Positions 25,739 to 35,057 of a DNA stretch of 64,000 nucleotides are shown here, one piece after another (the stretch's first letter is position 1; the number at the start of each line of letters is the position of its first letter). Below the pieces are notes generated by a model. That model saw only the letters and a program-made list of their open reading frames with translations. It made no database searches and had not been told where the DNA came from. This DNA is from Paracholeplasma manati (GTDB lineage: Bacteria > Bacillota_I > Bacilli_A > Acholeplasmatales > UBA5453), in contig NZ_JAOVQM010000006.1 in the NCBI RefSeq assembly GCF_025742995.1, forward strand, positions 19,188 through 83,187. Reading direction: 5' to 3'. The position numbers and the translations under genes were made by a program.

Positions 25739-26671
25739 TTATCGTTTTGTTTGAACGAAACGGATGGTTTCCGCGAGGGTTAAATCGAATGGTTTTAGCT
25801 CAGATAACAACGCTTTTTTCATTTTTTGGTTTGAATATTTGTGGTTTTCAGTCACCACATCGATCATCTTCATAGAATACTGTTTGTTAAAACCGATGAG
25901 TTTACGAACCAACCATAAAGGGACATGAATGATGATTTTCTTTTGTTTGGTGAAGTTGCGGATGCGTTTGTATAAATCGGTAATGGATAGATTAAAACCA
26001 GATAAGATGAATTCATCGTTATAAGGTAAGAACCCGCTTTGAATGATGGCCTTTGACAAGTCTTCAACATCGATAAAGTTATAACCACCCGATAAAGAGA
26101 ATAATACACGTTTTTTAAGGACCGATTGGATTTCTTTACTGATCGGGCCAAGTTTGTAATCATTCGCACCAATGACAGCCGTTGGATATAAAATAACCCC
26201 AGATAAACCGCTTTTGATGGTTTTTCGAACATAGAGGGTCGCTTCTTTTTTGGTATAGGCGTAGTGATCACTTGGATCGATGGTTTTAAATGTGACCGGT
26301 TCTTCGATGATACCTTCGTCTTCTTTATCGATGATATCTGCTGTAGATATATAGACCAATCGTGCCCCACGGTCTTTACACACATCGGCCATGACTTGTG
26401 CTGTGGTTAAGTTGGCTTCCACCGACTTGTCATAATCACTGTTGTGTAAATCAATGTACCCGACCGCGTGGATGACAATATCGCTAATGCGAATCTCACG
26501 GTTTAAAAAATCAGGGTCGGTAAGGTCACCTAGCGTGACGACCACGGCTTTGCCTTGAAATTGAGCGAGTGGATTTCTCGCAAGCACTTTGACTTCATAG
26601 CCTTGTTGTAGTAATGTTCGAACCACTTGATTGCCAATGTGTCCGCTTGCACCTGTGACGATAAACACCAT
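25739..26671 (-). CDS. Extended SDR-family NAD(P)-dependent epimerase/dehydratase-like protein
   Basis: The 310-residue protein has an N-terminal nucleotide-binding GASGHIGNQVV (7-17), an NmrA-like start, and the catalytic YxxxK as YAYTKKEA near 139. A Ser/Thr (YISTAD) upstream completes the usual triad. Extended SDRs act on nucleotide sugars, dihydroflavonols or sterol-like compounds; the substrate cannot be deduced. No signal peptide. It stands between two terminators and so is likely its own unit, with a possible TATAAT box at 26692-26697. AGGA precedes the ATG. Confidence 0.75.
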   Translation of the reverse strand: MVFIVTGASGHIGNQVVRTLLQQGYEVKVLARNPLAQFQGKAVVVTLGDLTDPDFLNREIRISDIVIHAVGYIDLHNSDYDKSVEANLTTAQVMADVCKDRGARLVYISTADIIDKEDEGIIEEPVTFKTIDPSDHYAYTKKEATLYVRKTIKSGLSGVILYPTAVIGANDYKLGPISKEIQSVLKKRVLFSLSGGYNFIDVEDLSKAIIQSGFLPYNDEFILSGFNLSITDLYKRIRNFTKQKKIIIHVPLWLVRKLIGFNKQYSMKMIDVVTENHKYSNQKMKKALLSELKPFDLTLAETIRFVQTKR

Positions 26672-26702
26672 AACACGTCCTATCTACTATCATTATAACA
26701 AA

Positions 26703-26732
26703 ATAAGCATGTGTTGTCGCACACATGCTTAT
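26703..26732 (-). terminator. Terminator of the glucan operon
   Basis: A 12-bp perfect stem, ATAAGCATGTGT with ACACATGCTTAT, ends the long carbohydrate operon after the GH94 gene. The T-tail on the minus strand is short (TTTTG). Confidence 0.85.
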
Positions 26733-26738
26733 CTTTGA

Positions 26739-29700
26739 CTATTTTTTAAGGGTCACTTCAATACGATTGACTTGATTTTGCTTCAATAACTCTGAAGGAA
26801 TCCATACCCCAGCCGCACGGTATCGGTTGTTCATTGGGGTGGACGATACCACTTGTTGTCCCACTTTCACTTGATTTTCAGTACCGAAGTGGTAGCTGAC
26901 TTGAAGCGGGTAATTACCCATGTGGTAAGACAGTTCTAACCCATCGAGTGCTTGAGGTAACGCTGGGTCAATCCATAAGCCTTGATGGTACTGTTTGAAT
27001 CCAAGCACATTCGATACCATTTGATTCAAATAAATACCTGGTCCGGAAGAGTACATACGCCAACCAGCTTTGACCGGGATGAGTCCTTGACGGACCTTTT
27101 CAAAGTCTCTTTTCGCTTCATAGCGGTCTTTAAATGCCGCGTCACTGCTTGAGAAATACACATTTGATTGACGTAACATCGCGTTTGGAACCGATTGTTG
27201 AATGTCGATTGGATTGATGGTGTATAAGGCTTCAAATGCCAAGTCTGGTTCACCTAATTTCGCCATCGCTTCGATGAAACGAATGTGGGCGTGACAATAT
27301 TGAATGCCAATTTCACGACCAAAGTTCGCTGCCGTTTCTGCACGGCTGAAATAGGTCTTCAATCCACCACGATACGTGACTGCGGTATCCATCAATCTCA
27401 CCCCATCTGGGTGTTTTAATACCTGTGTGATGAAATCTTTGTATTGGACGGCTTGGTGTTTATCAATCATTTCTGAGATGATCGGGCGTTTTAAAGCGAG
27501 TAAGCGATACTTTAGCCCTGTTTTTTCATCGTTTGGATGGAGTAAATAATCGATTTGATTTTGATCATTGAAGACAATGAACCCTGCAGGTACGCCAGAT
27601 TTAACCATATAGGTTTCATAATCCTTTTGCATATCCTGTTTCATTTGATTCAAACGTTTCGCAATCTCTAAATGAGACAATTCAATGGATAACGTATTTA
27701 AGGCGTCAAATAACAACGCGATGGTCCAACCAGAGACCATTTTGGATGTCAAATCATGATTCGCTGGTTGTAAGGTATCGTCCCAGTCACCACCGCCATA
27801 ACGGGGTAGGTGGGTATTAGGGATATAGGACGCTTCGATACAATCTAAAGTACTAACGATATGATCCAATAAAGTCTTATCCGCTTTCACAAATGCGTTC
27901 TCACGTTTTGACATGTAAGGCACACGTTCTTGTAAAATCGATAAATCTTGAGTCGCTTTCAAATAGATACCCAACGTTCTGAGTGGCCAAATGATGATGT
28001 CACCATGGGATTCATGGGCTTGTATACGGTAATAGTTGTCAAACATGAACCATTGTGGGAAATCCCCATCTTCGACGAATTGACGTCTAAATACTTTGAG
28101 CAGGATTTCTCTGACGATATCATAACGTGACGCTGCCATAAACAATTCCGCAGGGCCTTGACAGATGTCTCTGGTACCCCACGCTGCGCCATTGCTTTGT
28201 TCAAGGCCATGCGGTGAACTGTAATGCACCAACCCGTTATGGGTAAACCAAAAGGCAGATTCATTCAAAATGTCGAGTTTATGTTGAAGTTTAGGGTGTT
28301 TGAGTTGAATGCCAGTTAAGCTTTCAATGAATTGATTGAACTTCTGTTGAGATGATTTCAAATCAATAATAACATCTTTAAATGTGTCGAATGTTCCGTC
28401 GATATAGAATTCAAACGCCTCTTTTTGTGTATACTCAAAAGTAATGACGCCAAAATTAGACAACGCTTCGTTTTGACTCAACATCGTTTCGGATAAATCG
28501 ATATCGGATACACGGTAACGGTATTTTAAGGTTGGATAATGATCATGAATGAAGCCATTTAGCGTTGTATCAATGGTGATTTCGTGTGTTTGAATTGTGA
28601 GTGGGATATTCACTTCATATTCCTGCGGATGCATCACCAATGCTTGGGTAACGGTGAGGTCATAGTGTTTTCCTGAAAGGGATTTAAACGTCACTTTTTG
28701 TGAGAGTTCATCCTTATCGGCGGATACCATCACTTCTAAGGTATCGTTCTCTAAGACGTAAACCCATTTACAAAAGTTAATGCCGATTTCATAATAGGAT
28801 GGCATCGTCAATAAATGATTTCTACCCTCTTTTTTAAGATAAATGCGCATACCTGACAACTTATCTACATTTAAGAAGTTTCTGACTACCCCGAGTAATT
28901 TATGGAAATTGGTATTACCCAACACCACGTGTGAGGCGAACACACCATACATGAAATTGGTTTGAGCCATGATGTTTTCTGACACATGTAACATATCCCC
29001 ATGGATGATCATGTGTCCGTGCGGTCTTTCTACCAAGAGTTCTTTGGCTTGAGAGACCACATGGGTGTGTTCATTGGTAAAGAACGATAATAATTGATCC
29101 TTATGTTCTATATGAGATTGGTTTGGATATAACGCTTTAAGTGTTTTTTCATCCACCGGTTTACCAACAATCACATCTTCATTGTACAAGAATGGTTTCA
29201 AACGTTTGGGTTGGGTCAAACGATACATCGTCTTAATAAAGTTATACGTATCTAAAACGGCGAATTTTTGGGAAACAATGCCTTCATGGAGCGGTTTATA
29301 ATAACCATAGAAAACCACCGAGGTCGGTTGATTGAGCTTGAGTGGTTCGGACTGAAGGGTAATATATGGAAACTCATATTGGTAGTTTTCATTCGCTAAT
29401 TTGGGTTCAAACAACGCTTTTGGTTCGTTGGTTAATTTATAAGACAAACCAAAGAATTGTGTCCCGTCGGTGACGAAACCAACGTTTTTAGTCAATGACC
29501 CTATTTGTAACACTTGGGTATCCCCTTGGTTTTGTCTAGAACAAATGGTGTAACCAAATTGATCTTTAAATGCTTGGTGGTCAATGTATTGTGCTGTATA
29601 AGCTTCGGATGCGAGGACAGAACCGGTAGAAGCGATGCCCACATCTTGACCATAGAACAAATCATAGACCCCATCTAAGGTCTTTTTGCCCAATAACACA

Positions 29701-30023
29701 TCGTAGACCCACGCGTGGCCATGAAGTGATAATACCACTTGATAATCGATACCAAACGCTTGTCCTTGATAGACCGCTTGGTTACCAACAATCTCAAATG
29801 CGGCATTCGATTGGATGCCTAACAGTTTTTTGTAACTATATTTGCCATCATGAAAACGTCTTAAGTATAAGTTAGAAACCGACCCATCTAAGAGATTCCC
29901 ACGCAATAAGTTGATTTGATTGTGGTGATACCTAATTCGAAATAAATCGCCGCTTTCTAGCAATTCAAAAACGAGATCGTTACTCGATAACAAATGTTTT
30001 TTAATGTCCATTTTTAGTTGCAT
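26739..30023 (-). CDS. GH94 phosphorylase, probable 1,2-beta-oligoglucan phosphorylase
   Basis: This 1094-residue protein has a GH94 layout: a large beta-sandwich N-terminal half and an (alpha/alpha)6 barrel from about residue 590. In the barrel, AAWGTRDICQGP and GGGDWDDTLQP (about 741-751) are seen, the latter with the general-acid Asp. Length and gene neighbours (GH3 glucosidase, SBP, permeases) match the Listeria innocua lin1839 locus, whose GH94 enzyme phosphorolyses beta-1,2-glucan oligomers to glucose 1-phosphate. I infer the same activity; cellobiose-type phosphorylases are shorter. It is cytoplasmic and the last gene of the operon, with GGGGG before the ATG. Confidence 0.8.
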   Translation of the reverse strand: MQLKMDIKKHLLSSNDLVFELLESGDLFRIRYHHNQINLLRGNLLDGSVSNLYLRRFHDGKYSYKKLLGIQSNAAFEIVGNQAVYQGQAFGIDYQVVLSLHGHAWVYDVLLGKKTLDGVYDLFYGQDVGIASTGSVLASEAYTAQYIDHQAFKDQFGYTICSRQNQGDTQVLQIGSLTKNVGFVTDGTQFFGLSYKLTNEPKALFEPKLANENYQYEFPYITLQSEPLKLNQPTSVVFYGYYKPLHEGIVSQKFAVLDTYNFIKTMYRLTQPKRLKPFLYNEDVIVGKPVDEKTLKALYPNQSHIEHKDQLLSFFTNEHTHVVSQAKELLVERPHGHMIIHGDMLHVSENIMAQTNFMYGVFASHVVLGNTNFHKLLGVVRNFLNVDKLSGMRIYLKKEGRNHLLTMPSYYEIGINFCKWVYVLENDTLEVMVSADKDELSQKVTFKSLSGKHYDLTVTQALVMHPQEYEVNIPLTIQTHEITIDTTLNGFIHDHYPTLKYRYRVSDIDLSETMLSQNEALSNFGVITFEYTQKEAFEFYIDGTFDTFKDVIIDLKSSQQKFNQFIESLTGIQLKHPKLQHKLDILNESAFWFTHNGLVHYSSPHGLEQSNGAAWGTRDICQGPAELFMAASRYDIVREILLKVFRRQFVEDGDFPQWFMFDNYYRIQAHESHGDIIIWPLRTLGIYLKATQDLSILQERVPYMSKRENAFVKADKTLLDHIVSTLDCIEASYIPNTHLPRYGGGDWDDTLQPANHDLTSKMVSGWTIALLFDALNTLSIELSHLEIAKRLNQMKQDMQKDYETYMVKSGVPAGFIVFNDQNQIDYLLHPNDEKTGLKYRLLALKRPIISEMIDKHQAVQYKDFITQVLKHPDGVRLMDTAVTYRGGLKTYFSRAETAANFGREIGIQYCHAHIRFIEAMAKLGEPDLAFEALYTINPIDIQQSVPNAMLRQSNVYFSSSDAAFKDRYEAKRDFEKVRQGLIPVKAGWRMYSSGPGIYLNQMVSNVLGFKQYHQGLWIDPALPQALDGLELSYHMGNYPLQVSYHFGTENQVKVGQQVVSSTPMNNRYRAAGVWIPSELLKQNQVNRIEVTLKK

Positions 30024-30034
30024 ATCATAACCCC

Positions 30035-32161
30035 CTAGACACGTGTGATGTCGGCTTTAAGTATTTGATTGGATGCATTTCCGACTTGAATGCTGAATTT
30101 GCCTGGATCGGCGTAAACGGATAAATCACTGTGAACATAGACCAAATCTTGTTCTGAGATGGTAAAGGATACCACTACTTTTTCATGGGCTTTTACCCAC
30201 ACTTTTTTGAATTGTTTTAATTCTTGAACAGGTCTCGATACCTCTGCACTATAGTCTCGGATGTAGAGTTGTACAGTTTCGTACCCATCGATATTGGATG
30301 TGTTTTCAACATCGACTGAAACGATAATCGTGTCTTTTTCAGTCATCTTTTGAGTAGAAAGTGTTAAATTCATAAGTTTAAATGAGCTATAAGATAACCC
30401 AAACCCAAATGGATACAATGGGGTATTTTGTTCATCCAAATAAAAGGATGTGAATGGGTTCCCATCGTTTTTAAATGGTCTACCTGTATTCAAATGGTTG
30501 TAATAAATCGGTACTTGACCCACATGTCTAGGGTAACTCATGGTGAGTTTACCCGATGGGTTATTCAAACCAAATAATGTTTCTGCAATCGCTTGTTGAG
30601 ACATGGTCCCTAAGAAGAATGTATCTAAGATGGCACTAACTTTTGGTTCAACTTTGGTAAGTACGAGTGGTCTACCATGGAATAAAACCAAGACCACTTG
30701 CTTGCCTAACTGATATAAAGCATCAATCAATGCTTCATCTTGTGGTTTTAAGGTGATATTGACTTTTGAATGGGCTTCACCCGATTCAATCTTGTGTTCA
30801 CCGACCGCGACCACGACAACATCGGCGTCTAATAAACCAGCATATTCTGTTTCAGATAAGTTAGAAAGCGTATTTTGATTTGAAATCAAGTTGGGTTTAG
30901 CATACTCGGATATCGCTTCATATAGCGGTATACAGTCTTCGTGACGACCGTGCCAATGCCACGGACCAATGGTATCGGTTAAAGCGACGTATTCGCCCAT
31001 CAAAGCGATTTTTTGAGTCTTTTTGAGTGGTAAAATACCATCGTTTTTGAGTAAAACCATCGATTCTCTCGCCACTTCTAATGCGACTTTCTTATTTTCA
31101 TCGGATAAAACAAATGTTTTCTCTTTGATTTCATCCGCACCTTTGAATGGGTCTTCAAATAGCCCTAAATCTTGTTTGAGTTTGAGTACGCGATAAACGG
31201 CGTCATCCAACAAAGCCATCGGAACTTCATTCGATTCAATGAGCGATTTGAGGTTTAAGACATAAGATGAGGTGGCCATTTCAATGTCTAATCCGCCCAA
31301 AATCGCTTTTTTAGCGGCTTCACGGTCATTTTCTGACGTGCCGTGTTCGATGGTTTGTCTTAAGGAATCATAATCCGAAATGACCACACCATCGAATTGC
31401 CAATCTTGTTTTAAAACATCTCTTAAAAGGTATTTGTTTTGAGTCGCTGGGATGCCTTCCACAATATTAAATGAGGTCATTACCAAACGAGCACCCGCTT
31501 CTACCGCTGCTTTATAACCAGACATATAGTACTGGTGTAAGTTTAAACGAGAAAGATCGACGGTATTATAATCACGACCTGCTTCACTCGCGCCGTAAGC
31601 GGCGAAGTGTTTCACACAACTCGCTAAGTTACCGACTTTGTCAATGCCATCATGTTGATAGCCTTCGACCATCGCTTTCGCATAGACTTGATTTAAATAT
31701 GGGTCTTCACCAAAGCCTTCAACGACCCTACCCCAACGTGGGTCACGGGATAAATCCGCCATTGGCGAGAATGTTACGTGGATTCCTGCCGTTTGTGCTT
31801 CTAGTGCTGAAATACGGGCTGCTTTTTTAACCAATGTAGGGTTAAAGGAAGCGGCCATGGCGAGGGGCACTGGGAATATGGTTTTATAGCCATGAATGAT
31901 ATCCGCCATAAAAATGAGCGGTATTTTGTGTCTGCTTTTTTCTAAGTATGCTTGTTGTACGCGTTTCATTTCGGAAGCATTGCCAATCCCCAAAACAGAC
32001 CCTGATAAAAACACTTCGGATTCTTTTAATCCCAACGCTTGGATGGGGCCATACACTTCTTTTTTCAAATCACCGATGAAGAAAAAGGGTGCCAGTTGCA
32101 TCAACTGTCCGATTTTTTCTTCGATGGTGAGGTTCTTCATCACAGTTTCAATGGATATCAT
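30035..32161 (-). CDS. GH3 beta-glucosidase
   Basis: Starting at the ATG at 32161 (AGAGGG seven bases before it, one base after the GH13 stop) the protein has 708 residues and no signal peptide. The GH3 barrel is followed by the alpha/beta sandwich and an FnIII-like C-terminus. KHFAAYG and the nucleophile Asp near 262 in VISDYDS are clear, and GEHKIESGEAHS near 455 carries the likely acid/base Glu. GH3 enzymes remove terminal beta-glucose. In the L. innocua beta-1,2-glucan locus a GH3 enzyme (Lin1840) splits sophorose and acts beside the phosphorylase, and the same role is inferred here. Confidence 0.88.
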   Translation of the reverse strand: MISIETVMKNLTIEEKIGQLMQLAPFFFIGDLKKEVYGPIQALGLKESEVFLSGSVLGIGNASEMKRVQQAYLEKSRHKIPLIFMADIIHGYKTIFPVPLAMAASFNPTLVKKAARISALEAQTAGIHVTFSPMADLSRDPRWGRVVEGFGEDPYLNQVYAKAMVEGYQHDGIDKVGNLASCVKHFAAYGASEAGRDYNTVDLSRLNLHQYYMSGYKAAVEAGARLVMTSFNIVEGIPATQNKYLLRDVLKQDWQFDGVVISDYDSLRQTIEHGTSENDREAAKKAILGGLDIEMATSSYVLNLKSLIESNEVPMALLDDAVYRVLKLKQDLGLFEDPFKGADEIKEKTFVLSDENKKVALEVARESMVLLKNDGILPLKKTQKIALMGEYVALTDTIGPWHWHGRHEDCIPLYEAISEYAKPNLISNQNTLSNLSETEYAGLLDADVVVVAVGEHKIESGEAHSKVNITLKPQDEALIDALYQLGKQVVLVLFHGRPLVLTKVEPKVSAILDTFFLGTMSQQAIAETLFGLNNPSGKLTMSYPRHVGQVPIYYNHLNTGRPFKNDGNPFTSFYLDEQNTPLYPFGFGLSYSSFKLMNLTLSTQKMTEKDTIIVSVDVENTSNIDGYETVQLYIRDYSAEVSRPVQELKQFKKVWVKAHEKVVVSFTISEQDLVYVHSDLSVYADPGKFSIQVGNASNQILKADITRV

Positions 32162-32162
32162 T

Positions 32163-33749
32163 TCAATCCCTCTTCTCATAAAATATGGTGGCGTAATATG
32201 GTTTTAATGTATTGTGTTCGCTTGCGTTTGTTAGTAATATGTCTAAATTGTCTACCTTAATTGGGTTTTCGATATTCGCACTGGTCCAGTTACAAACCAC
32301 CAAAACGCGTTCTTTAGGTGTGGTGCGTTCATAGATGAATAGGTTAGGGTTTTGATCCTCTAATAAGTGGAAATCACCATCGGTAAATACATCGTATTGT
32401 TTACGCAACTTGAGTAATGTTTTTAAATAAGACAAAATGCCATTGGGGTCTTTTGAATCCAAATCACGATTGATCCAAATGTGATTTGGATTGACTTTTA
32501 ACCAAGGGGTTACCGTTGAGAAACCACCGTAGGCTGAATCATTCCACTGCATCGGCGTTCTAGAGTTGTCTCTGCCTTTCGCGTAAATCGAATTCATAAT
32601 ATCAGCTTCAGGCCAACCTTTGGTCTTTAATTCTTGATAAATATTTTTGGTTTCGATGTCACGGTAATCTTCGATCGGTAATTGAATACCGGTCATACCA
32701 AACTCTTCACCTTGATAAATGTAAGGTGTGCCCTTCATACCGAATAACAACGTGAATAACATTTTCGCGCTGTCCTTACGGTAAGGCTCTTTGGGATTCC
32801 CATAGCGGGATACCGCCCTTGGTTGGTCATGGTTCGACCAAAATAAGCTGGCCCAACCTTGGTGTTTAAAGAGTTGTTGGGTATGGTTTAAGGTTTGTTT
32901 TAAAGCGATTAAATCGAGTTTTTTTAGCACCCATTTGCCTTGACCTTGAACCTCATCCAACGCGATATGGTCAAATTGAAAGACCATGTCTAAGGCTTTT
33001 TGTGTCGTGGTAATCTCATTGGCACGCTTCAAAGAAATGCCTGGCATTTCACCCACGGTGAAGACCTCTTTACCTTTAAAACAAGTCTCATACAGTTCTT
33101 CTAAATAAGTTTCAAGGTACGGACCATCGGCGAGTTGTTTTTGATGGACATCTTTGCCAATCAAATCAATGACATCGAGTCTAAAGCCATCAAACCCTAA
33201 ATCCAACCAATGGTTGATCATCTGATAGATTTCTTGTCTTAAACGCGGGTTTTGCCAATTCAAATCGGGTTGTTTTACGCTAAATAAGTGAAAATAATAC
33301 TCGTTCAAATGCGGTACAAATTGCCAAGCAGACCCACTAAACACAGAAGTGATGTCGGATGGTTTTTCAGACCAAATATAATAATCATAATATGGATTAT
33401 CTTTACCTTTAAGGGCTTCTTTGAACCACACATGTTCATCCGAGGTATGATTCAACACCAAATCCATGATGACTTTCAAACCTTTTTGATGGGCAGTGGT
33501 TAAAAGCACCATGAGGTCTGCTTTTGACCCAAACATCGGGTTGATTTGGTAATAATCTGAAATATCATAGCCGTTGTCATCCATCGGTGATTGATACACT
33601 GGCGATAACCAAATGACATCGATACCCAAGTCTCTTAGGTAATCGAGTTCAGAGGTAATGCCATTTAGATCCCCAATCCCATCGTGATTGGTATCTTTGA
33701 AACTTAGTGGATAGATTTGATAGACTACTGCTTTTCGATTTTTTTCCAT
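32163..33749 (-). CDS. GH13 alpha-glucosidase (oligo-1,6-glucosidase/trehalose-type family)
   Basis: The 528-residue cytoplasmic enzyme has the GH13 landmarks: DGIGDLNGI near the start, nucleophile Asp near 192 in GFRLDVID, acid/base Glu near 233 in FTVGEMPG, and the third Asp near 307 in WSNHDQPR. The family cleaves alpha-glucosidic bonds of short oligosaccharides. An alpha-specific enzyme is unexpected in a beta-glucan operon. It could act on glucose side chains or on mixed substrates, or may be carried along. The start overlaps the end of the GH144 gene by 25 bases, with GGGGG before the ATG. Confidence 0.85.
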   Translation of the reverse strand: MEKNRKAVVYQIYPLSFKDTNHDGIGDLNGITSELDYLRDLGIDVIWLSPVYQSPMDDNGYDISDYYQINPMFGSKADLMVLLTTAHQKGLKVIMDLVLNHTSDEHVWFKEALKGKDNPYYDYYIWSEKPSDITSVFSGSAWQFVPHLNEYYFHLFSVKQPDLNWQNPRLRQEIYQMINHWLDLGFDGFRLDVIDLIGKDVHQKQLADGPYLETYLEELYETCFKGKEVFTVGEMPGISLKRANEITTTQKALDMVFQFDHIALDEVQGQGKWVLKKLDLIALKQTLNHTQQLFKHQGWASLFWSNHDQPRAVSRYGNPKEPYRKDSAKMLFTLLFGMKGTPYIYQGEEFGMTGIQLPIEDYRDIETKNIYQELKTKGWPEADIMNSIYAKGRDNSRTPMQWNDSAYGGFSTVTPWLKVNPNHIWINRDLDSKDPNGILSYLKTLLKLRKQYDVFTDGDFHLLEDQNPNLFIYERTTPKERVLVVCNWTSANIENPIKVDNLDILLTNASEHNTLKPYYATIFYEKRD

Positions 33750-34957
33750 CCCAATACCCCCATTCCGGTTTGAATGATTGGATGACTCATGTATGCATTC
33801 TGGACATCTTTGGTTAAATAGGCATTTGCCATCAATAACTCTAAACCTTTATCTAAGGCATAATCTCTGGTTGAAATCCAAGGTTCTTTTTCGAAGTTGT
33901 AAGAACCCACCAAACCATACTTACCCCAAAGCTCAGGTTGATTCGCCATATGTTTAATGGCTGGTAAGCAAATCTCTTTCGCAAACGGTAAACTGCCTAC
34001 CATCGCTGAGGGTGAAATGGTCCCGTTGGTGTAGTATTTGCCCAACATATTTGGCAATGCATTCGCAACATAATACCCACTCGGTGTATAACCTGCGGTT
34101 AAGCCAAAGCTGTATTTGTTGAATGTTTTAAATGCTTTTTGGTGTCTCAAACAAAAGGCACGGTGTGCATAGGTCGCGTTTCTGGCGTTATTGAACCAAG
34201 AAATCCCTTGACGGTCCACGACATCCTTCAAATCCAACCAGGCCAGTGGAAATTGATACACAAATAATGTGTTGCCTGGTGTGATGATGAATCGGTGTTG
34301 TTGATACGATTTATAGATACGGTCAAAGCCTTCATATAAAGCATTCGACAGGTTGTGGTCTTTGTGAAGTCCAGCAATCATGACATACATCATGAGTTGT
34401 TCTGCAAACATCCCCCAGTGGTGGATGAATCCAGGTCTACCATGGACATAATCCCCATCCTTATCGGGATTGTAGGCCATGTATAACCTTGGTTTACCTT
34501 CATGGGTATGCACCAGCATATCAAAATCGATACGATGAATGATGTCATACGCCAATTGGTGAATGGTGTCGTCTTTAAAATACGCATCTACTGTGATGAC
34601 ACCGTTTAATGCGAGGGCGGTGTCGATCGTCGAATACTCACAATGACCGAGTCGTTGTGCGGTATGGATATCGACGAAGTGTGCGAAAAAACCTTGATAG
34701 TGACTCACATGGTCTCGTAAGGTAATCAATGTTTGAATGACTTTCTCTCTCGCATCCTCATAAGTCATATATTGATTCGCTACCCCAACCACGTAAGCAG
34801 AAAGGGTAAATCCAACGGAAGCGATGGATGCGACATGGGGTTTTTCGGTATGATCAACGGTCATACCAAACCCAGGTTCTGATTTATAATTCGTTTCGCC
34901 CATGAAAAAATCAAAGGCCGTTTTTTGTATGTGCTCAATGAGCATTTGGTTCGTCAT
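33725..34957 (-). CDS. GH144-like (glycoamylase domain) enzyme, cytoplasmic
   Basis: The 410-residue protein lacks a signal peptide and is alpha/alpha-barrel-like throughout. Motifs PHVASIASVGFTLSA, GHCEYSTIDTALALNG, and HHWGMFAEQLMMYV match the PF10091 glycoamylase family, which contains the GH144 endo-beta-1,2-glucanases. The same motifs occur in the lipoprotein next to it (ASIASVGFGL, EVSIIDTALFINGA, HWGGYAEQLMLYV), so the two are paralogues. As a cytoplasmic enzyme it may shorten imported oligomers. Its own promoter and a LacI-type site lie directly upstream. CAGGAG precedes the ATG. Confidence 0.75.
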   Translation of the reverse strand: MTNQMLIEHIQKTAFDFFMGETNYKSEPGFGMTVDHTEKPHVASIASVGFTLSAYVVGVANQYMTYEDAREKVIQTLITLRDHVSHYQGFFAHFVDIHTAQRLGHCEYSTIDTALALNGVITVDAYFKDDTIHQLAYDIIHRIDFDMLVHTHEGKPRLYMAYNPDKDGDYVHGRPGFIHHWGMFAEQLMMYVMIAGLHKDHNLSNALYEGFDRIYKSYQQHRFIITPGNTLFVYQFPLAWLDLKDVVDRQGISWFNNARNATYAHRAFCLRHQKAFKTFNKYSFGLTAGYTPSGYYVANALPNMLGKYYTNGTISPSAMVGSLPFAKEICLPAIKHMANQPELWGKYGLVGSYNFEKEPWISTRDYALDKGLELLMANAYLTKDVQNAYMSHPIIQTGMGVLGWKKIEKQ

Positions 34958-34974
34958 AGTCCACTCCTGGTCAA

Positions 34975-34990
34975 ATTGAAACGTTTAACC
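34975..34990. promoter_or_regulatory. LacI-type operator upstream of the GH144-like gene
   Basis: ATTGAAACGTTTAACC shares ATTGAAAC(A/G)TTT with the two sites next to the lacI gene at 49.8 kb. It lies 18 bases upstream of the GH144 start codon and just downstream of a good promoter, so repressor binding could block it. Confidence 0.5.
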
Positions 34991-34996
34991 TCATCT

Positions 34997-35025
34997 ATTT
35001 TACCCCATTTTCCTAGGGTTTTCAA
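34997..35025 (-). promoter_or_regulatory. Internal promoter in the glucan operon
   Basis: On the minus strand TTGAAA (35020-35025) and TAAAAT (34997-35002) are spaced exactly 17 bp, in one of the few real intergenic gaps of the locus. It would drive GH144, GH13, GH3 and GH94 separately from the transport genes. Confidence 0.5.
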
Positions 35026-35039
35026 CCGAAACCCTAGGA
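35011..35039 (-). other. Intercistronic hairpin
   Basis: TCCTAGGGTTT and AAACCCTAGGA form a perfect 11-bp stem around a 7-base loop, with ACCCC/GGGGT able to extend it. No T-run follows on the minus strand, so it is an imperfect terminator or an mRNA-stability element. It overlaps the -35 box of the internal promoter. Confidence 0.6.
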
Positions 35040-35057
35040 TAAAAGGGGTTATTTTAT

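Noticed and set aside
35003..35050. Hairpin in the GH144 gap as a true terminator
   Set aside because: No T-run follows it on the transcribed strand; it is described as an intercistronic hairpin instead.
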